Shown in pieces: positions 24,379 to 32,862 of a stretch of DNA of 44,284 nt. The translations under genes and the position numbers were made by a program. Numbering within the stretch: the first letter of the stretch is position 1; each line of letters begins with the position of its first letter. The notes beneath the pieces were generated by a model that was given only the letters and a program-made list of their open reading frames with translations, ran no database searches and was not told where the DNA came from. This DNA comes from Gemmatimonadota bacterium. GTDB taxonomy: Bacteria > Gemmatimonadota > Gemmatimonadetes > Gemmatimonadales > GWC2-71-9. The stretch is taken from contig VGVQ01000026.1 of assembly GCA_016874005.1 (NCBI GenBank), positions 1 to 44,284 on the forward strand, in the 5' to 3' direction.

Positions 24379-24394
24379 TAGGGTGTCCTCCGGG

Positions 24395-25294
24395 TCAGAT
24401 GACCCAACGCCGGCGCGGGCTGACCAGCACATCGCAACTGGCGTTGCGGAGGACCGCCTCGGTGACACTGCCGAGCACGATCCGCGATAGGCCCCGGGCA
24501 CTGCGGGTTCCCACCACGATGAGGTCGGCTCGACGGCGCTCGGCGGCGGCCAACAGTTGTTGGCGCGGATCGCCCGGCCGGAGCGACACCGCCCAGGTCC
24601 GGTCGGGGGCCGCCGCTTTCAGGGCTCGGCGGATGTCCTTGGCGATGGTTGCCAGCGTTGGGGTGAACTTCTTCCATTGCGCTCGCGCGACCCGGCTCGA
24701 CAAGGAGGGGGTCAAGTCGCCCCGGGGGTCGTCGAACGCGTGGACCGCAACCAGCTGGCAGCGCGAAGCCGAGGCGAGTCTCGCGGCGAGCTGGGCTGCC
24801 ACGAGGGCGTCGGCCGAGGTATCCATGCCGACGACGATTCGCCGATAGGGCTCGGTGGAAGGTCTCCGAACCAGGAGGACCGGGACCCGGCTCTGTTGGG
24901 CAACCCGCTGCGCGGTGGAGCCGAGTCGGCCGATCAAGGGGTGGTCGCCTCGACCGACGGCGACCAGTTGGGCCCCGTTGGCTTGAGCGGCGCGGGCGAT
25001 CTCGGTGGCGGCTCGGCCCCGCGCCAGGCGGGTCCGGACCGACACGTCCTGGCGGCCCAGGTCCTCGAGCATGCGGCGCAGCTTTGCCGCCGCCCCGTCG
25101 AGCCGCGTGGTCGCGGCGCCGGCGACCACGGTGGCGACCGCGGGCGCCAGGTCGCCCGGCAGTACGTGGGTCACCACGATGAGGGCCTTGTCGGCGAGCG
25201 GAAGGAAGGCCGCTCGTCGGACGGCGCGATCACCGTCGAGCGCGAAGTCGGTGGCCACCAGGACCCGAGCGAAGGCTGGGCCGCTTGTGGTCAT
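24395..25294 (-). CDS. Tandem-domain universal stress protein (UspA)
   Basis: This 299-aa cytosolic protein has two Usp domains in tandem. Domain 1 (about 8-145) begins ARVLVATDFALDGDRAVRRA and ends VAVGRGDHPLIGRLGSTAQR-VPVLLVRR. Domain 2 (about 150-295) begins YRRIVVGMDTSADALVAAQL and ends LIVVGTRSARGLSRIVLGSV-TEAVL. Both contain the G-x2-G-x9-G(S/T)-type nucleotide-binding pattern (second: GTRSARGLSRIVLGSVT), so ATP binding is likely. Usp proteins assist survival of stress and growth arrest. The ATG overlaps the DUF302 stop (ATGA), indicating coupled translation. Confidence 0.9.
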   Translation of the reverse strand: MTTSGPAFARVLVATDFALDGDRAVRRAAFLPLADKALIVVTHVLPGDLAPAVATVVAGAATTRLDGAAAKLRRMLEDLGRQDVSVRTRLARGRAATEIARAAQANGAQLVAVGRGDHPLIGRLGSTAQRVAQQSRVPVLLVRRPSTEPYRRIVVGMDTSADALVAAQLAARLASASRCQLVAVHAFDDPRGDLTPSLSSRVARAQWKKFTPTLATIAKDIRRALKAAAPDRTWAVSLRPGDPRQQLLAAAERRRADLIVVGTRSARGLSRIVLGSVTEAVLRNASCDVLVSPRRRWVI

Positions 25295-25707
25295 GCGGCC
25301 TCCAAAGCCGCGAGGTGGTCGAGGACCCGGCTCAAGCGGGCCTTCGCCTCGCGGGCGACTCCCAGAACCTCGGGAACGTCTCCGAATCCAGCCGTTGTGA
25401 GCACCGCTTCCGGATTGGCGATCCGGATTTGGGTGGCTTGGGTGCCGAGCGCCTCGACGGTGACGGTGCAGGGCAGCAACAACCCGGTTTCCGGCACGGC
25501 GGACACCGCCTGGTGGGCCAGCATCGGATTGCAGACACCGAGAATGAGATAGGGTCGAAACGCTACCCCGAGTTTGTTCTTGAACGTCGCGGCGAGGTCG
25601 ATGGTGGTGAGCACCCCGAAGCCCTCGCCCCGGAGCGCCTCGGTCAAGCGTTCGACCGCGGCTTCTATCGGCAGGTCGACGGTCAGGGGCAGAGCGAACG
25701 GTTTCAT
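25291..25707 (-). CDS. DUF302-domain protein
   Basis: This 138-aa protein spans a single DUF302 domain: IEAAVERLTEALRGEGFGVL, TTIDLAATFKNKLGV, the hallmark YLILGVCNPMLAHQAV, and GLLLPCTVTVEAL. The fold resembles BAM/TBP-like alpha-beta proteins; the function is unknown, with frequent links to redox and metal stress. Cys in GVCNP and LPCTV could bind a ligand. It is the first gene of the minus-strand operon DUF302, Usp, L,D-transpeptidase, baeRF. Confidence 0.85.
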   Translation of the reverse strand: MKPFALPLTVDLPIEAAVERLTEALRGEGFGVLTTIDLAATFKNKLGVAFRPYLILGVCNPMLAHQAVSAVPETGLLLPCTVTVEALGTQATQIRIANPEAVLTTAGFGDVPEVLGVAREAKARLSRVLDHLAALEAA

Positions 25708-25896
25708 GCGAGGGTCCCAAGCCGACTGAGGTTGCTGAATGTTCGGTTGGGCTGGTTGAACGGTTGATGAAGCGGTCGTGAGAGGCCCTCGTGGCGCTCG
25801 GGACGGCGGTAGTGAAGGGCGTTTCAGGCAACCTTGTCGCTCATCTCATCGGCCTCGGCGCAATCTTGCGGTGTCCTTGGAGGAGGGTGGGGTACG

Positions 25897-26199
25897 GTGA
25901 CGGATCGAACGGTGTTTACGGTCGACGAGGCGGTTCGACTCGGGAAGGCGCTCGGGGTCGATTGGTCCCGGGTCGACCTCGAGCAATTCCGGCGTGGCCT
26001 CTTGGTCGAATTGGAGCACGGGCGCCGCAACCCGAGCACCGACGTGACCCACGACGATCCGCTGATGACGGCGAAGATCGCGTTGGCGCACCTGGAGGAG
26101 ATTCCCGACTACTACACCAGACTCGAGGCGATGGAGGCCGAAGCTACGGGGGTTCGTCGGGGTGTTTCGGCTCATCGCCTGACGGGCGAGCCGGATTGA
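25897..26199 (+). CDS. DUF5661-like small protein
   Basis: This 100-aa acidic cytosolic protein has the sequence pattern FTVDEAVRLGKALGVDWSRV, EQFRRGLLVELEHG, VTHDDPLMTAKIALAHLEEI and PDYYTRLEAMEAEA, which I recognise as the DUF5661 type. No function is known. I place the start at GTG 25897 because GGAGGAGGG (25879-25887) lies 9 nt upstream and the family begins here, not at the ATG at 25834. It is divergent from the DUF302/Usp operon, with about 190 bp between them that can hold both promoters. Confidence 0.8.
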   Translation: MTDRTVFTVDEAVRLGKALGVDWSRVDLEQFRRGLLVELEHGRRNPSTDVTHDDPLMTAKIALAHLEEIPDYYTRLEAMEAEATGVRRGVSAHRLTGEPD

Positions 26200-26251
26200 C
26201 CGGAGCGGCGACTAGCGTCGTTCGACCTCCAGGCGGCCCATCGGCTCCAAG

Positions 26252-27361
26252 CTACCGCTGGGTGGCGGACTGGAGGCGGACCAACTCGCGGCGAGCCAGG
26301 ACCAGTGGCGGCAAGTCCGGATCGCCGCGCTGCCAGCGCTCGATCAGTTGGGAATAGCCGCTCCGGGCGGTTGCCTCGTCGCCGACCGATTCGGCGATCC
26401 GGGCGAGTTGGCTCATGCTCCGAAACCAGTCCTGCTGGATCTCGAGGCCGAAGCTCGGTGACTCGGTGGCCCGTCGCGCATAGGCGAGCGCCGAATCCCG
26501 GGCGCCGTTCGCGGCGTGAATTTCGGCTTTGAGACTCATCCCCAAAGTGGTGTAGTCGTCGAAGGTGATGGTCGCCAGGGCCGAGTCCGCCCTGGCCGGC
26601 TTGCCGCGGGCCAGGTCGAGGTCGGCGGAGAGGATCGCGAGCGCTTCCCGCTCCTGGTTTCGGTACGGGCGGAGGGCTGCCCGCGCCTTGAGCGAGTCGA
26701 GGAAGAGTTGGGCGCGGCCGAGCTGTCCCGCCCGGACCAGCTGATGACCGCCGAACATCAGCGCGGCGGCCTGGATGTTCGTGGTGGTGCCGATGGCGCG
26801 GTTCACCGCGAGCAGGGCGTCGAGCACCAGGACGCCGGTCTCGAAATCGAGCGCTCCGGTAGGCTCGTCGCAGAGAAGCACGTCCGGCCGTTTGGCGATG
26901 GCCCGGGCGATGGCGACCCGCTGCTGTTCGCCGCCGGAGAGCTGGGAGGGGAAGTGATCGAGCCGGTCTCCCAGCCCGACCAAGGATAGCGCTTCTTCCG
27001 GCGCCATCGGGTGGTCGGCGATCTCGGTGACCAGGGCGACGTTTTCCCGCGCGGTGAGGCTCGGGATCAGGTTGTAGAACTGGAACACGAACCCGACGTG
27101 CTCCCGCCGGAACCGGGTCAACGCCCGGTCGTCGTCGGTGGTCAGGTCGTGATCGAGGAAGTGGACCTCCCCGGCGGTCGGAGTGTCGAGACCGCCGAGC
27201 AGGTTGAGCAGGGTCGACTTACCGCTTCCCGACGGGCCCAGGATCACCACGATCTCGCCGCGAACCAGCTCGAGGTCGACCGCTCGAAGGGCCGCGACCG
27301 TCACCTCCCCCATCCGGTAGGTCTTGGTAAGCCCCCGGGCCTGAAAAACCGCGGTTCCCAT
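26252..27361 (-). CDS. Chimeric protein: truncated ABC ATPase joined to a TPR-type tail
   Basis: Residues 1-194 are a LolD/MacB-type ABC ATPase: Walker [10 protein letters not shown] (42-50), Q-loop [11 protein letters not shown], signature LSGGEQQ (141-147), Walker [13 protein letters not shown] (161-172). The sequence then switches at about residue 195 (26779) from [12 protein letters not shown] to [20 protein letters not shown]. The normal continuation with the switch His (ITHN) is missing. Residues 195-369 are helical repeats ending [20 protein letters not shown], like the tail of bacterial kinase/TPR proteins. The frame is intact through the join. No FtsX-type permease is adjacent. A deletion fusing two genes is the simplest reading; activity as an exporter ATPase is unlikely. 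Confidence 0.8.
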   Translation of the reverse strand: MGTAVFQARGLTKTYRMGEVTVAALRAVDLELVRGEIVVILGPSGSGKSTLLNLLGGLDTPTAGEVHFLDHDLTTDDDRALTRFRREHVGFVFQFYNLIPSLTARENVALVTEIADHPMAPEEALSLVGLGDRLDHFPSQLSGGEQQRVAIARAIAKRPDVLLCDEPTGALDFETGVLVLDALLAVNRAIGTTTNIQAAALMFGGHQLVRAGQLGRAQLFLDSLKARAALRPYRNQEREALAILSADLDLARGKPARADSALATITFDDYTTLGMSLKAEIHAANGARDSALAYARRATESPSFGLEIQQDWFRSMSQLARIAESVGDEATARSGYSQLIERWQRGDPDLPPLVLARRELVRLQSATQR

Positions 27362-27516
27362 GTCACCGACAATCGCGAGTTCGACCCGAGCGGCAGGTGA
27401 ACAGCGTCCGAAGATCCCTTCACGACCGCGCTCGGCGGCTTCTGGGAAGTCGGTGGCTCCCGGGATGATGGCGGAGTGATCGGCAGGTGAGGCCCGGGGA
27501 CTACCCTTGACGATCG

Positions 27517-27954
27517 ATGATGGGTGCGACGCTGCTGTTGGTTGCGATCGGGTTGGCCGGGCAGGGCTGCCCCTCTGTTGGGGGGCGGCCGCCCTCGGTC
27601 GACGGAGTACTGGCCCAACTGGACGCCGGCCGGGCGGTCATCGACGGGGTCGGCTTCAAGGCGGGCCAGGAGTCGGTGGCGGTGGGGGCGGAACCGGCGT
27701 TCGAGCAGGTTGCCCGGGCCGTCAACCGGTCGAACGGTCGCTTCGCCGTGTTCGTCCCGGCCGAGCGCGAGCCGCGGCTGCCACCGGACACGGTCCTCAG
27801 TAGGCGGAGAACGGCCGAGGCGTTTCGCCGGCTGCTCGCCGCGGGAGCGAATCCACGGCGGCTGGTCGAGGCGGGGGCGGTGCTTCCCGGGGGGCCGGTT
27901 CCCGGAGTCGTCGAGGCGTGTATGGCGCGGGTCGAATTGTGGCGGGTCCGGTAG
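27517..27954 (+). CDS. Small exported protein, OmpA C-domain-like
   Basis: This 145-aa precursor has a hydrophobic N-terminus with a possible lipobox (IGLAGQGC). The rest weakly matches the order of OmpA-like domains: [20 protein letters not shown] (a helix after a strand), [11 protein letters not shown] (strand), and [20 protein letters not shown] (the S-x-R-R-A-x2-V-x2-L-like helix). The usual peptidoglycan-contact Asp/Arg pair is not certain, so the assignment is tentative. The ATG at 27517 has only a weak ribosome binding site; it begins 155 bp from the divergent ABC chimera. Confidence 0.55.
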   Translation: MMGATLLLVAIGLAGQGCPSVGGRPPSVDGVLAQLDAGRAVIDGVGFKAGQESVAVGAEPAFEQVARAVNRSNGRFAVFVPAEREPRLPPDTVLSRRRTAEAFRRLLAAGANPRRLVEAGAVLPGGPVPGVVEACMARVELWRVR

Positions 27955-28004
27955 CCCGAGGAAACGGGCTCGGCGAACAGCGAGAAAACGCAAAGGACGG
28001 GGGC

Positions 28005-29108
28005 ATGACCGACAACAGCGCGGAGGGTGTGATCAGGCGAATTCAATGGGCGCGTCGGGTTCTCGGGATCGAGCGGCTTCCTGACGCTCCGGGACGTCGA
28101 CCGAGCGGGGATCGCGACGTCCCTGCCGATGAACGTGGGACCGAGGACCCCGGCGATACCTGCGCCGGCCGAGTGGCCCGGGTGGCGTTGGTAATCGTGG
28201 CGCTGGGGAGCATTGGGGCCACGTTAGGGGAAGCTCAGGACGAACGACGGCTCAAGCAGGTCTTCGAGGGCAAGCGGGTGACGGCGTTGCTCGACCTGCC
28301 GGCGACGTCGGAAGGCGTCGACATCTTCCCGGGCAGCAGCCGACCGCTCGACTTCCAGAAGTACTCGGCCCGGCTCAAGAACAGCGGGGTCGCGATCAAA
28401 GAGGGCGAGCGGAGCATCATCACCAAGATCCGGGTCAAGGACGACGTCATCGAGGTGCAGCTCGGCGGCGGGGGTTACGGCACCTTCGGCGACGTCTTCA
28501 ACTCGGCGCTCTCGACCAACGGGGCCGACAGCGGCGCGGCGCAGCAGCTCAAGGTGAGCAACGAGCGGACCCAGCGGCTCGCCTCGGGGTCGCGGTTCAA
28601 TCTCCGGTATCCGAACGGGATTACCCCTGACGACCTCGAGCCGGAGGCGATCGTGAAGGCGCTTTCTGAATACGCCACGTTCCCGACGGGCGTGGCTGGC
28701 AAAGCGGGGCCGACCGGGACGACGGCGCAGGCTGCCGCGCCACCGGCGGCGAACCCTCCGGCCGTGCGGGAACCCCAGAAGGGTATGACGGCAGCCGAGC
28801 TGGAACGGGTCGCCGGGGCGGCGTCGAGCGTTTCCAAGAACGGACCGGTGGAGACTCGGCTCTACGCCGAGTATGAGGCGGACCTGGTCAATGAGGTGGT
28901 GGTCGACGTCAGGAAGCGGGCCGCCGGCGGCGCGACGATCCGGAAGGGAATGTCGCCGGAGGAGGTCGAGGCGATGGCGGGCAAGCCGATCGCGACCAAG
29001 ACCGCCGGCCAGATGACGACCCACACCTACAAGTGGCAGGGCGGGACGTTGGAGGCGGATTTCTACAATGGGGTGCTGGTCGGCTATCGGATCAGTTCAG
29101 GCGAGTAA
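28005..29108 (+). CDS. Exported/anchored protein of unknown function
   Basis: This frame encodes 367 aa from ATG 28005. A hydrophobic segment at residues 58-78 (ARVALVIVALGSIGATLGEA) resembles a signal peptide ending at AQ. The true start may therefore be the GTG at 28173, with the region before it untranslated. The following domain (KQVFEGKRVTALLDLPATSE, then GVDIFPGSSRPLDFQKYSAR) and the C-terminal segment (IRKGMSPEEVEAMAGKPIAT, then THTYKWQGGTLEADFYNGVL) are familiar from uncharacterised Gemmatimonadota and Acidobacteria proteins. The C-terminal piece looks like a SmpA/BamE-type two-strand motif. A Pro/Ala linker joins the two. Confidence 0.65.
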   Translation: MTDNSAEGVIRRIQWARRVLGIERLPDAPGRRPSGDRDVPADERGTEDPGDTCAGRVARVALVIVALGSIGATLGEAQDERRLKQVFEGKRVTALLDLPATSEGVDIFPGSSRPLDFQKYSARLKNSGVAIKEGERSIITKIRVKDDVIEVQLGGGGYGTFGDVFNSALSTNGADSGAAQQLKVSNERTQRLASGSRFNLRYPNGITPDDLEPEAIVKALSEYATFPTGVAGKAGPTGTTAQAAAPPAANPPAVREPQKGMTAAELERVAGAASSVSKNGPVETRLYAEYEADLVNEVVVDVRKRAAGGATIRKGMSPEEVEAMAGKPIATKTAGQMTTHTYKWQGGTLEADFYNGVLVGYRISSGE

Positions 29109-29109
29109 G

Positions 29110-29154
29110 CCGCCGCGAAGGTATCGAAGCCGTCGAGCGGAGTATTCGCGGCGG
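29110..29154 (+). terminator. Long-stem hairpin after the 28005-29108 gene
   Basis: CCGCCGCGAA (29110-29119) is fully complementary to TTCGCGGCGG (29145-29154), giving 10 bp around a 25-nt loop. It begins 1 bp past the stop codon. Terminator by position; no T-tract. Confidence 0.4.
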
Positions 29155-29275
29155 GTGAATCGCGGCTTGCCGGGGCCGGACCGAGCATCGCGAGGGCGGC
29201 GAGCTTGGAGCGGTTTCGCCCTGGCAACGGCGGGGCGCTATCTTTGGAGACACCCTCGCCAAATCGGAGACGTGG

Positions 29276-30463
29276 ATGAGCACCAGGCGCACCGGCCTCG
29301 TGGGCTTGTCGTTGGTCGCGGCGATCGCCGCGCTCGGCATCGCGGCGTCGGCGCTCGATCGTCAGGCCGCGGCGGCCGACAGTGCGAGCGCTCAGGCGGT
29401 GATGGCACCGCGGTTCGTGGTCGATCCACTGTGGCCCAAACCACTGCCGAACCACTGGGTCCTCGGATCGGCGGTGGGGGTCGGAGTCGATTCCCGGGAC
29501 CATGTGTTCATCGTCCATCGGGGCAACGGCGAACCCAACACCGAACTCGGGGCGGCCCAGAACCCCCCGTCTGGTGAGTGCTGCAAGCCGGCCCCGCCGA
29601 TCCTCGAGTTCGACCCCGAGGGCAACCTGGTGAACTCGTGGGGCGGTCCCGGCGATGGTTACTCTTGGCCGGCCTCGAACCACGGGATCACGGTGGATCC
29701 CAACGACAACATCTGGATCGGCGGCAACGGCCGGGGCGACTCCCACATTCTCAAGTTCAGCCGCGATGGAAAGTTCCTCGCTCAGTTCGGGATTCCCGGC
29801 CGTGACCCCAACAGCCAGGCCACCGATCACTTCGGCCGGGTCGCAAAGGTCTCGTTCGATCGGACCGGGAGCGAGGCGTATGTTTCCGATGGGTACGCCA
29901 ACAAGCGCGTCGCGGTGCTCGACGCGACCACCGGGGCGTTGAAGCGGTTCTGGGGAGCCTATGGCGCCAAGCCGGACGACGCGAACCTCGGTCCCTACGA
30001 TCCCTCCGCCCCGCCGGCAAAGCAGTTCCGCACTCCGGTCCACTGCGCCGAGCCCTCGAACGACGGATTGGTCTACGTCTGCGACCGGCCGAACGACCGG
30101 ATCCAGGTGTTCCGGCTCGACGGGTCGTACCTCAAGGAGAAAGTGATCGCTCCGTTGACCCGGGGCGACGGCTCGACGTGGGACATCGCCTTCTCGCGAG
30201 ATGCCGCCCAACGGTTCCTCTACGTGGCCGATGGGAAGAACATGAAGGTGTACATCGTCGATCGGCAGTCGCTCGAGGTGCTGACCAGCTTCGGCGATGG
30301 CGGGCGCCAGCCGGGGCTGTTCTTCGCGGTGCACAGCATCGCGACCGATTCGAAAGGCAACATCTACACCACCGAGACCTACGAGGGCAAGCGGGTCCAG
30401 AAGTTCCTCTACCGCGGGATGGCTCGGGTCACCAAGAAAGACCAGGGCGCGCCCTGGCCATGA
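29276..30463 (+). CDS. Secreted NHL-repeat propeller protein
   Basis: This 395-aa precursor has a signal peptide (GLVGLSLVAAIAALGIAASA). A six-bladed NHL propeller follows: HVFIVHRGNGEPN, ILEFDPEGNLVNSWGGPGDG, HGITVDPNDNIWIGGNG, ILKFSRDGKFLAQFGIPG, VYVCDRPNDRIQVFRLDGSY and SIATDSKGNIYTTETYEGKR. It resembles the lyase half of peptidylglycine alpha-amidating monooxygenase, though the monooxygenase half is absent. The vicinal CC in SGECCKPAPP is notable. The function may be binding or hydrolysis in the periplasm. Its stop overlaps the next gene's ATG (ATGA). Confidence 0.82.
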   Translation: MSTRRTGLVGLSLVAAIAALGIAASALDRQAAAADSASAQAVMAPRFVVDPLWPKPLPNHWVLGSAVGVGVDSRDHVFIVHRGNGEPNTELGAAQNPPSGECCKPAPPILEFDPEGNLVNSWGGPGDGYSWPASNHGITVDPNDNIWIGGNGRGDSHILKFSRDGKFLAQFGIPGRDPNSQATDHFGRVAKVSFDRTGSEAYVSDGYANKRVAVLDATTGALKRFWGAYGAKPDDANLGPYDPSAPPAKQFRTPVHCAEPSNDGLVYVCDRPNDRIQVFRLDGSYLKEKVIAPLTRGDGSTWDIAFSRDAAQRFLYVADGKNMKVYIVDRQSLEVLTSFGDGGRQPGLFFAVHSIATDSKGNIYTTETYEGKRVQKFLYRGMARVTKKDQGAPWP

Positions 30464-31275
30464 GCCGGCCGTCGAGGTGGCGCGGCCGCGCCGGCGCGGT
30501 GGTGGTGGCGTTAGGTGTCGGCGGCTGCAGCGGGGGGGCGGGGACCGGGCCGATCGACCTCCGGGGGGTGAGGTTCGTCGATCTCACCCACCCGTTCACG
30601 CCCGAGACGCTCTACTGGCCGACCTCGCCGTCGGGGTTCCGACTGGAGCAACTGGCTTTCGGGCCCACGCCGGGCGGGTGGTTCTATTCGTCCTACGCCT
30701 TTTCGGCCCCCGAGCATGGGGGAACCCACCTCGATGCCCCGATCCACTTTTTCGAGGGCGGGCTGACCACCGACCGGATTCCCCTCGAGCAACTGATCGT
30801 CCCGGCCGTTGTGATCGACATCACGGCGGAATCGGCGATCGACCGCGATGCCCGTCTGACCCCCGAGCAGGTCGCCCGTCACGAAGCCGATCACGGCCGA
30901 ATCCCGGCCGGTGCGATGGTCCTCCTCAAGACCGGGTGGGACGCTCGTTGGGGTCGCCGCCTGGAGTACTTCGGCGACAGCGTCCCCGGAGACGCGTCGA
31001 ACCTGCATTTCCCGGGCTTCGGCGAGGACGCCGCCAGGATCCTGGTGGAGGAACGCGATGTGGCGGGGCTCGGCATCGACAGCCCGTCGATCGATCATGG
31101 ACCGTCAAAGGACTTCGCGGTTCACCGGGTGCTCGCGGCGCGTAACGGGGTGGCGCTCGAGAACCTGCGCGGGTTGGACCAAGTTCCGGCCGTGGGGGCG
31201 ACGGTCTTGGCTCTCCCGATGAAAATCGCCAACGGGTCGGGCGGGCCGGTCCGGGTGGTGGCGCTGGTTCGGTAG
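30460..31275 (+). CDS. Cyclase/kynurenine formamidase-like lipoprotein
   Basis: This 271-aa precursor has a lipoprotein signal (VVVALGVGGCSGG). It is a member of the cyclase family (PF04199). The metal-binding signature HGGTHLDAPIHF is intact, preceded by VRFVDLTHPFTPETLYWP, and followed by LLKTGWDARW and GLGIDSPSIDHGPSKDFAVH. Family members hydrolyse N-formylkynurenine or similar amides or lactones with a metal ion. Here the enzyme would be exported. Translation is coupled to the NHL gene by a 4-nt overlap. Confidence 0.87.
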   Translation: MSRPSRWRGRAGAVVVALGVGGCSGGAGTGPIDLRGVRFVDLTHPFTPETLYWPTSPSGFRLEQLAFGPTPGGWFYSSYAFSAPEHGGTHLDAPIHFFEGGLTTDRIPLEQLIVPAVVIDITAESAIDRDARLTPEQVARHEADHGRIPAGAMVLLKTGWDARWGRRLEYFGDSVPGDASNLHFPGFGEDAARILVEERDVAGLGIDSPSIDHGPSKDFAVHRVLAARNGVALENLRGLDQVPAVGATVLALPMKIANGSGGPVRVVALVR

Positions 31276-31293
31276 GGCGCCGAGGTCGCGGCG

Positions 31294-32862
31294 CTAGGGC
31301 TCGCGCCGCACGTCGATGGCCACCGGCCTGCCCAGGAGATCTTCCAGCACATCGGCCTTCCGCGTTGCTCCCCAGAGCTCGAGCGACAGATCCGCCTTGG
31401 GCGTACTGGGGGCGACTCGAATCGTCAGTCCGTCCTTGGTGAGGCGGGTGGTCAACCCGGTGATCATCGCGGCGTGGCCGCGGTCGAGGCCGTCGGCGAC
31501 TCGGAGCAGCCCCGACAGGCGGCGGACCACCGCCTGGTCCTCCGGGGACAGCCGGGTGAACTCCTCGTGTTTCTTCCGGGGGCCTGCCTTCCGGTGATAG
31601 CGACTGATGGTCGCCACCAGGAGCCGGTCGCGGGCGGTGAACCGGAGCCGTTCGGCGTGGAGGATGAGCTGGTAGCTGTGTTTCTGGTGCCGCCGATAGC
31701 TCACCACCTGGCCCACGTCATGGAGCAGGGAAGCGGCCTCGAGGAGAGACTGCTCCTCCGGCTGGCATCCTAACGTCGCGGCGAGGCGCTCGTAGAGCTG
31801 GAGCGCGAGCAGCCGGACCTGCTCGACGTGGCGGAGGTCGCCCTGGCACCGCTCGACGAACTCCCGCATCGCCCGGAGCGGGTCGGCGACCAGGGCGCGC
31901 TGGTCGCCCACCATCTCGAGGAGGAGCCCTTCGCGGAGGCCGTAGGCGCTCACGGTGATGTTCCTCGCGTCGGTGAGGTCGAGCAGCTCTGCGGTCACCG
32001 CGAGGCCGGCCAGGATGATGTCGGCGCGCTGGGGGTTCAAGCCGGGGACCTGGGCCCGTTCCTCGGAGGTCTTGGTCGAGAGCCACTCGAGGAGCTGCTC
32101 CACCTCCGCGGTCCGGATCGATTCGCCATGAACGGCTTCACCGATGTCGTAGCCGCGGCGGGCCCGGATCATCCGGCCCAGATTGGTGAAGGTGCCGCCC
32201 GAGCCGATCATGGTGCTGCCGCGCCAGTCTCGCCGGGAGAACGACTTCTTGAGCAGGCGGCGGACCTTGGCCCGGAGGGCCGCGACCTCCCGGGGGGTGG
32301 CCCGCTCGGCCCGGAGCCACTGTTCGGTGGCTCGGACCGCGCCTAACGGTAGCGATCGGGTCAGCTCCACCAGCCCGTTCACCGCCCCGACCAGCTCCAG
32401 GCTGCCGCCGCCGATGTCGATTATCATCGCCCGGCCGTCGGCGAGCGAGAAGTGGTGGGCGACCGACCGGAACGAGAGGTTGGCTTCAGTGTCGCCGTCG
32501 ACCACCTCGAGGACGATGCCGGTCTCCCGCTTGACCCGGCGGACGAACATCCCCCCGTTCTCCGCCTCGCGGACCGCCGAGGTGGCGACCGCCCGCAACC
32601 GGGTGACCGCCCGCCGATCGGCGACCTCTTTCATCCGCTTCAAGGTGGCGATCGCACGGGCCATGGCGAGCGGGTCGAGACTGCCGGTCGCCGCGATGCC
32701 GGCCGCGAGGCGAGGCTGGTCCTTGACCTCGTCGATGATGACCAATCCACGAGAGCCGTCGTACTCGGCGACCGAAAGGCGGATCGAGTTGGAGCCAACG
32801 TCGATCGCCGCGATTCGTTCCGGCGTCGCCGGCGCGACGCTGGGGCGGGGCGACCCGGTCAC
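31294..32862 (-). CDS. Ppx/GppA exopolyphosphatase-family protein
   Basis: This 522-aa cytosolic enzyme hydrolyses polyphosphate or pppGpp. The ASKHA fold starts IAAIDVGSNSIRLSVAEY; the catalytic-region motif VATSAVREAENG, the phosphate loop IIDIGGGSLELVG and the GSGGTFTNLGRM segment are present. An HD-type C-terminal domain follows (ASLLHDVGQVVSYRRHQKHS, LVATISRYHRKAGP). The start is GTG 32862, which overlaps the stop of the dienelactone hydrolase gene; an ATG farther upstream would lie inside that gene. Its presence 3 kb from the phosphate operon is suggestive, but the transcription units are separate. Confidence 0.9.
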   Translation of the reverse strand: MTGSPRPSVAPATPERIAAIDVGSNSIRLSVAEYDGSRGLVIIDEVKDQPRLAAGIAATGSLDPLAMARAIATLKRMKEVADRRAVTRLRAVATSAVREAENGGMFVRRVKRETGIVLEVVDGDTEANLSFRSVAHHFSLADGRAMIIDIGGGSLELVGAVNGLVELTRSLPLGAVRATEQWLRAERATPREVAALRAKVRRLLKKSFSRRDWRGSTMIGSGGTFTNLGRMIRARRGYDIGEAVHGESIRTAEVEQLLEWLSTKTSEERAQVPGLNPQRADIILAGLAVTAELLDLTDARNITVSAYGLREGLLLEMVGDQRALVADPLRAMREFVERCQGDLRHVEQVRLLALQLYERLAATLGCQPEEQSLLEAASLLHDVGQVVSYRRHQKHSYQLILHAERLRFTARDRLLVATISRYHRKAGPRKKHEEFTRLSPEDQAVVRRLSGLLRVADGLDRGHAAMITGLTTRLTKDGLTIRVAPSTPKADLSLELWGATRKADVLEDLLGRPVAIDVRREP

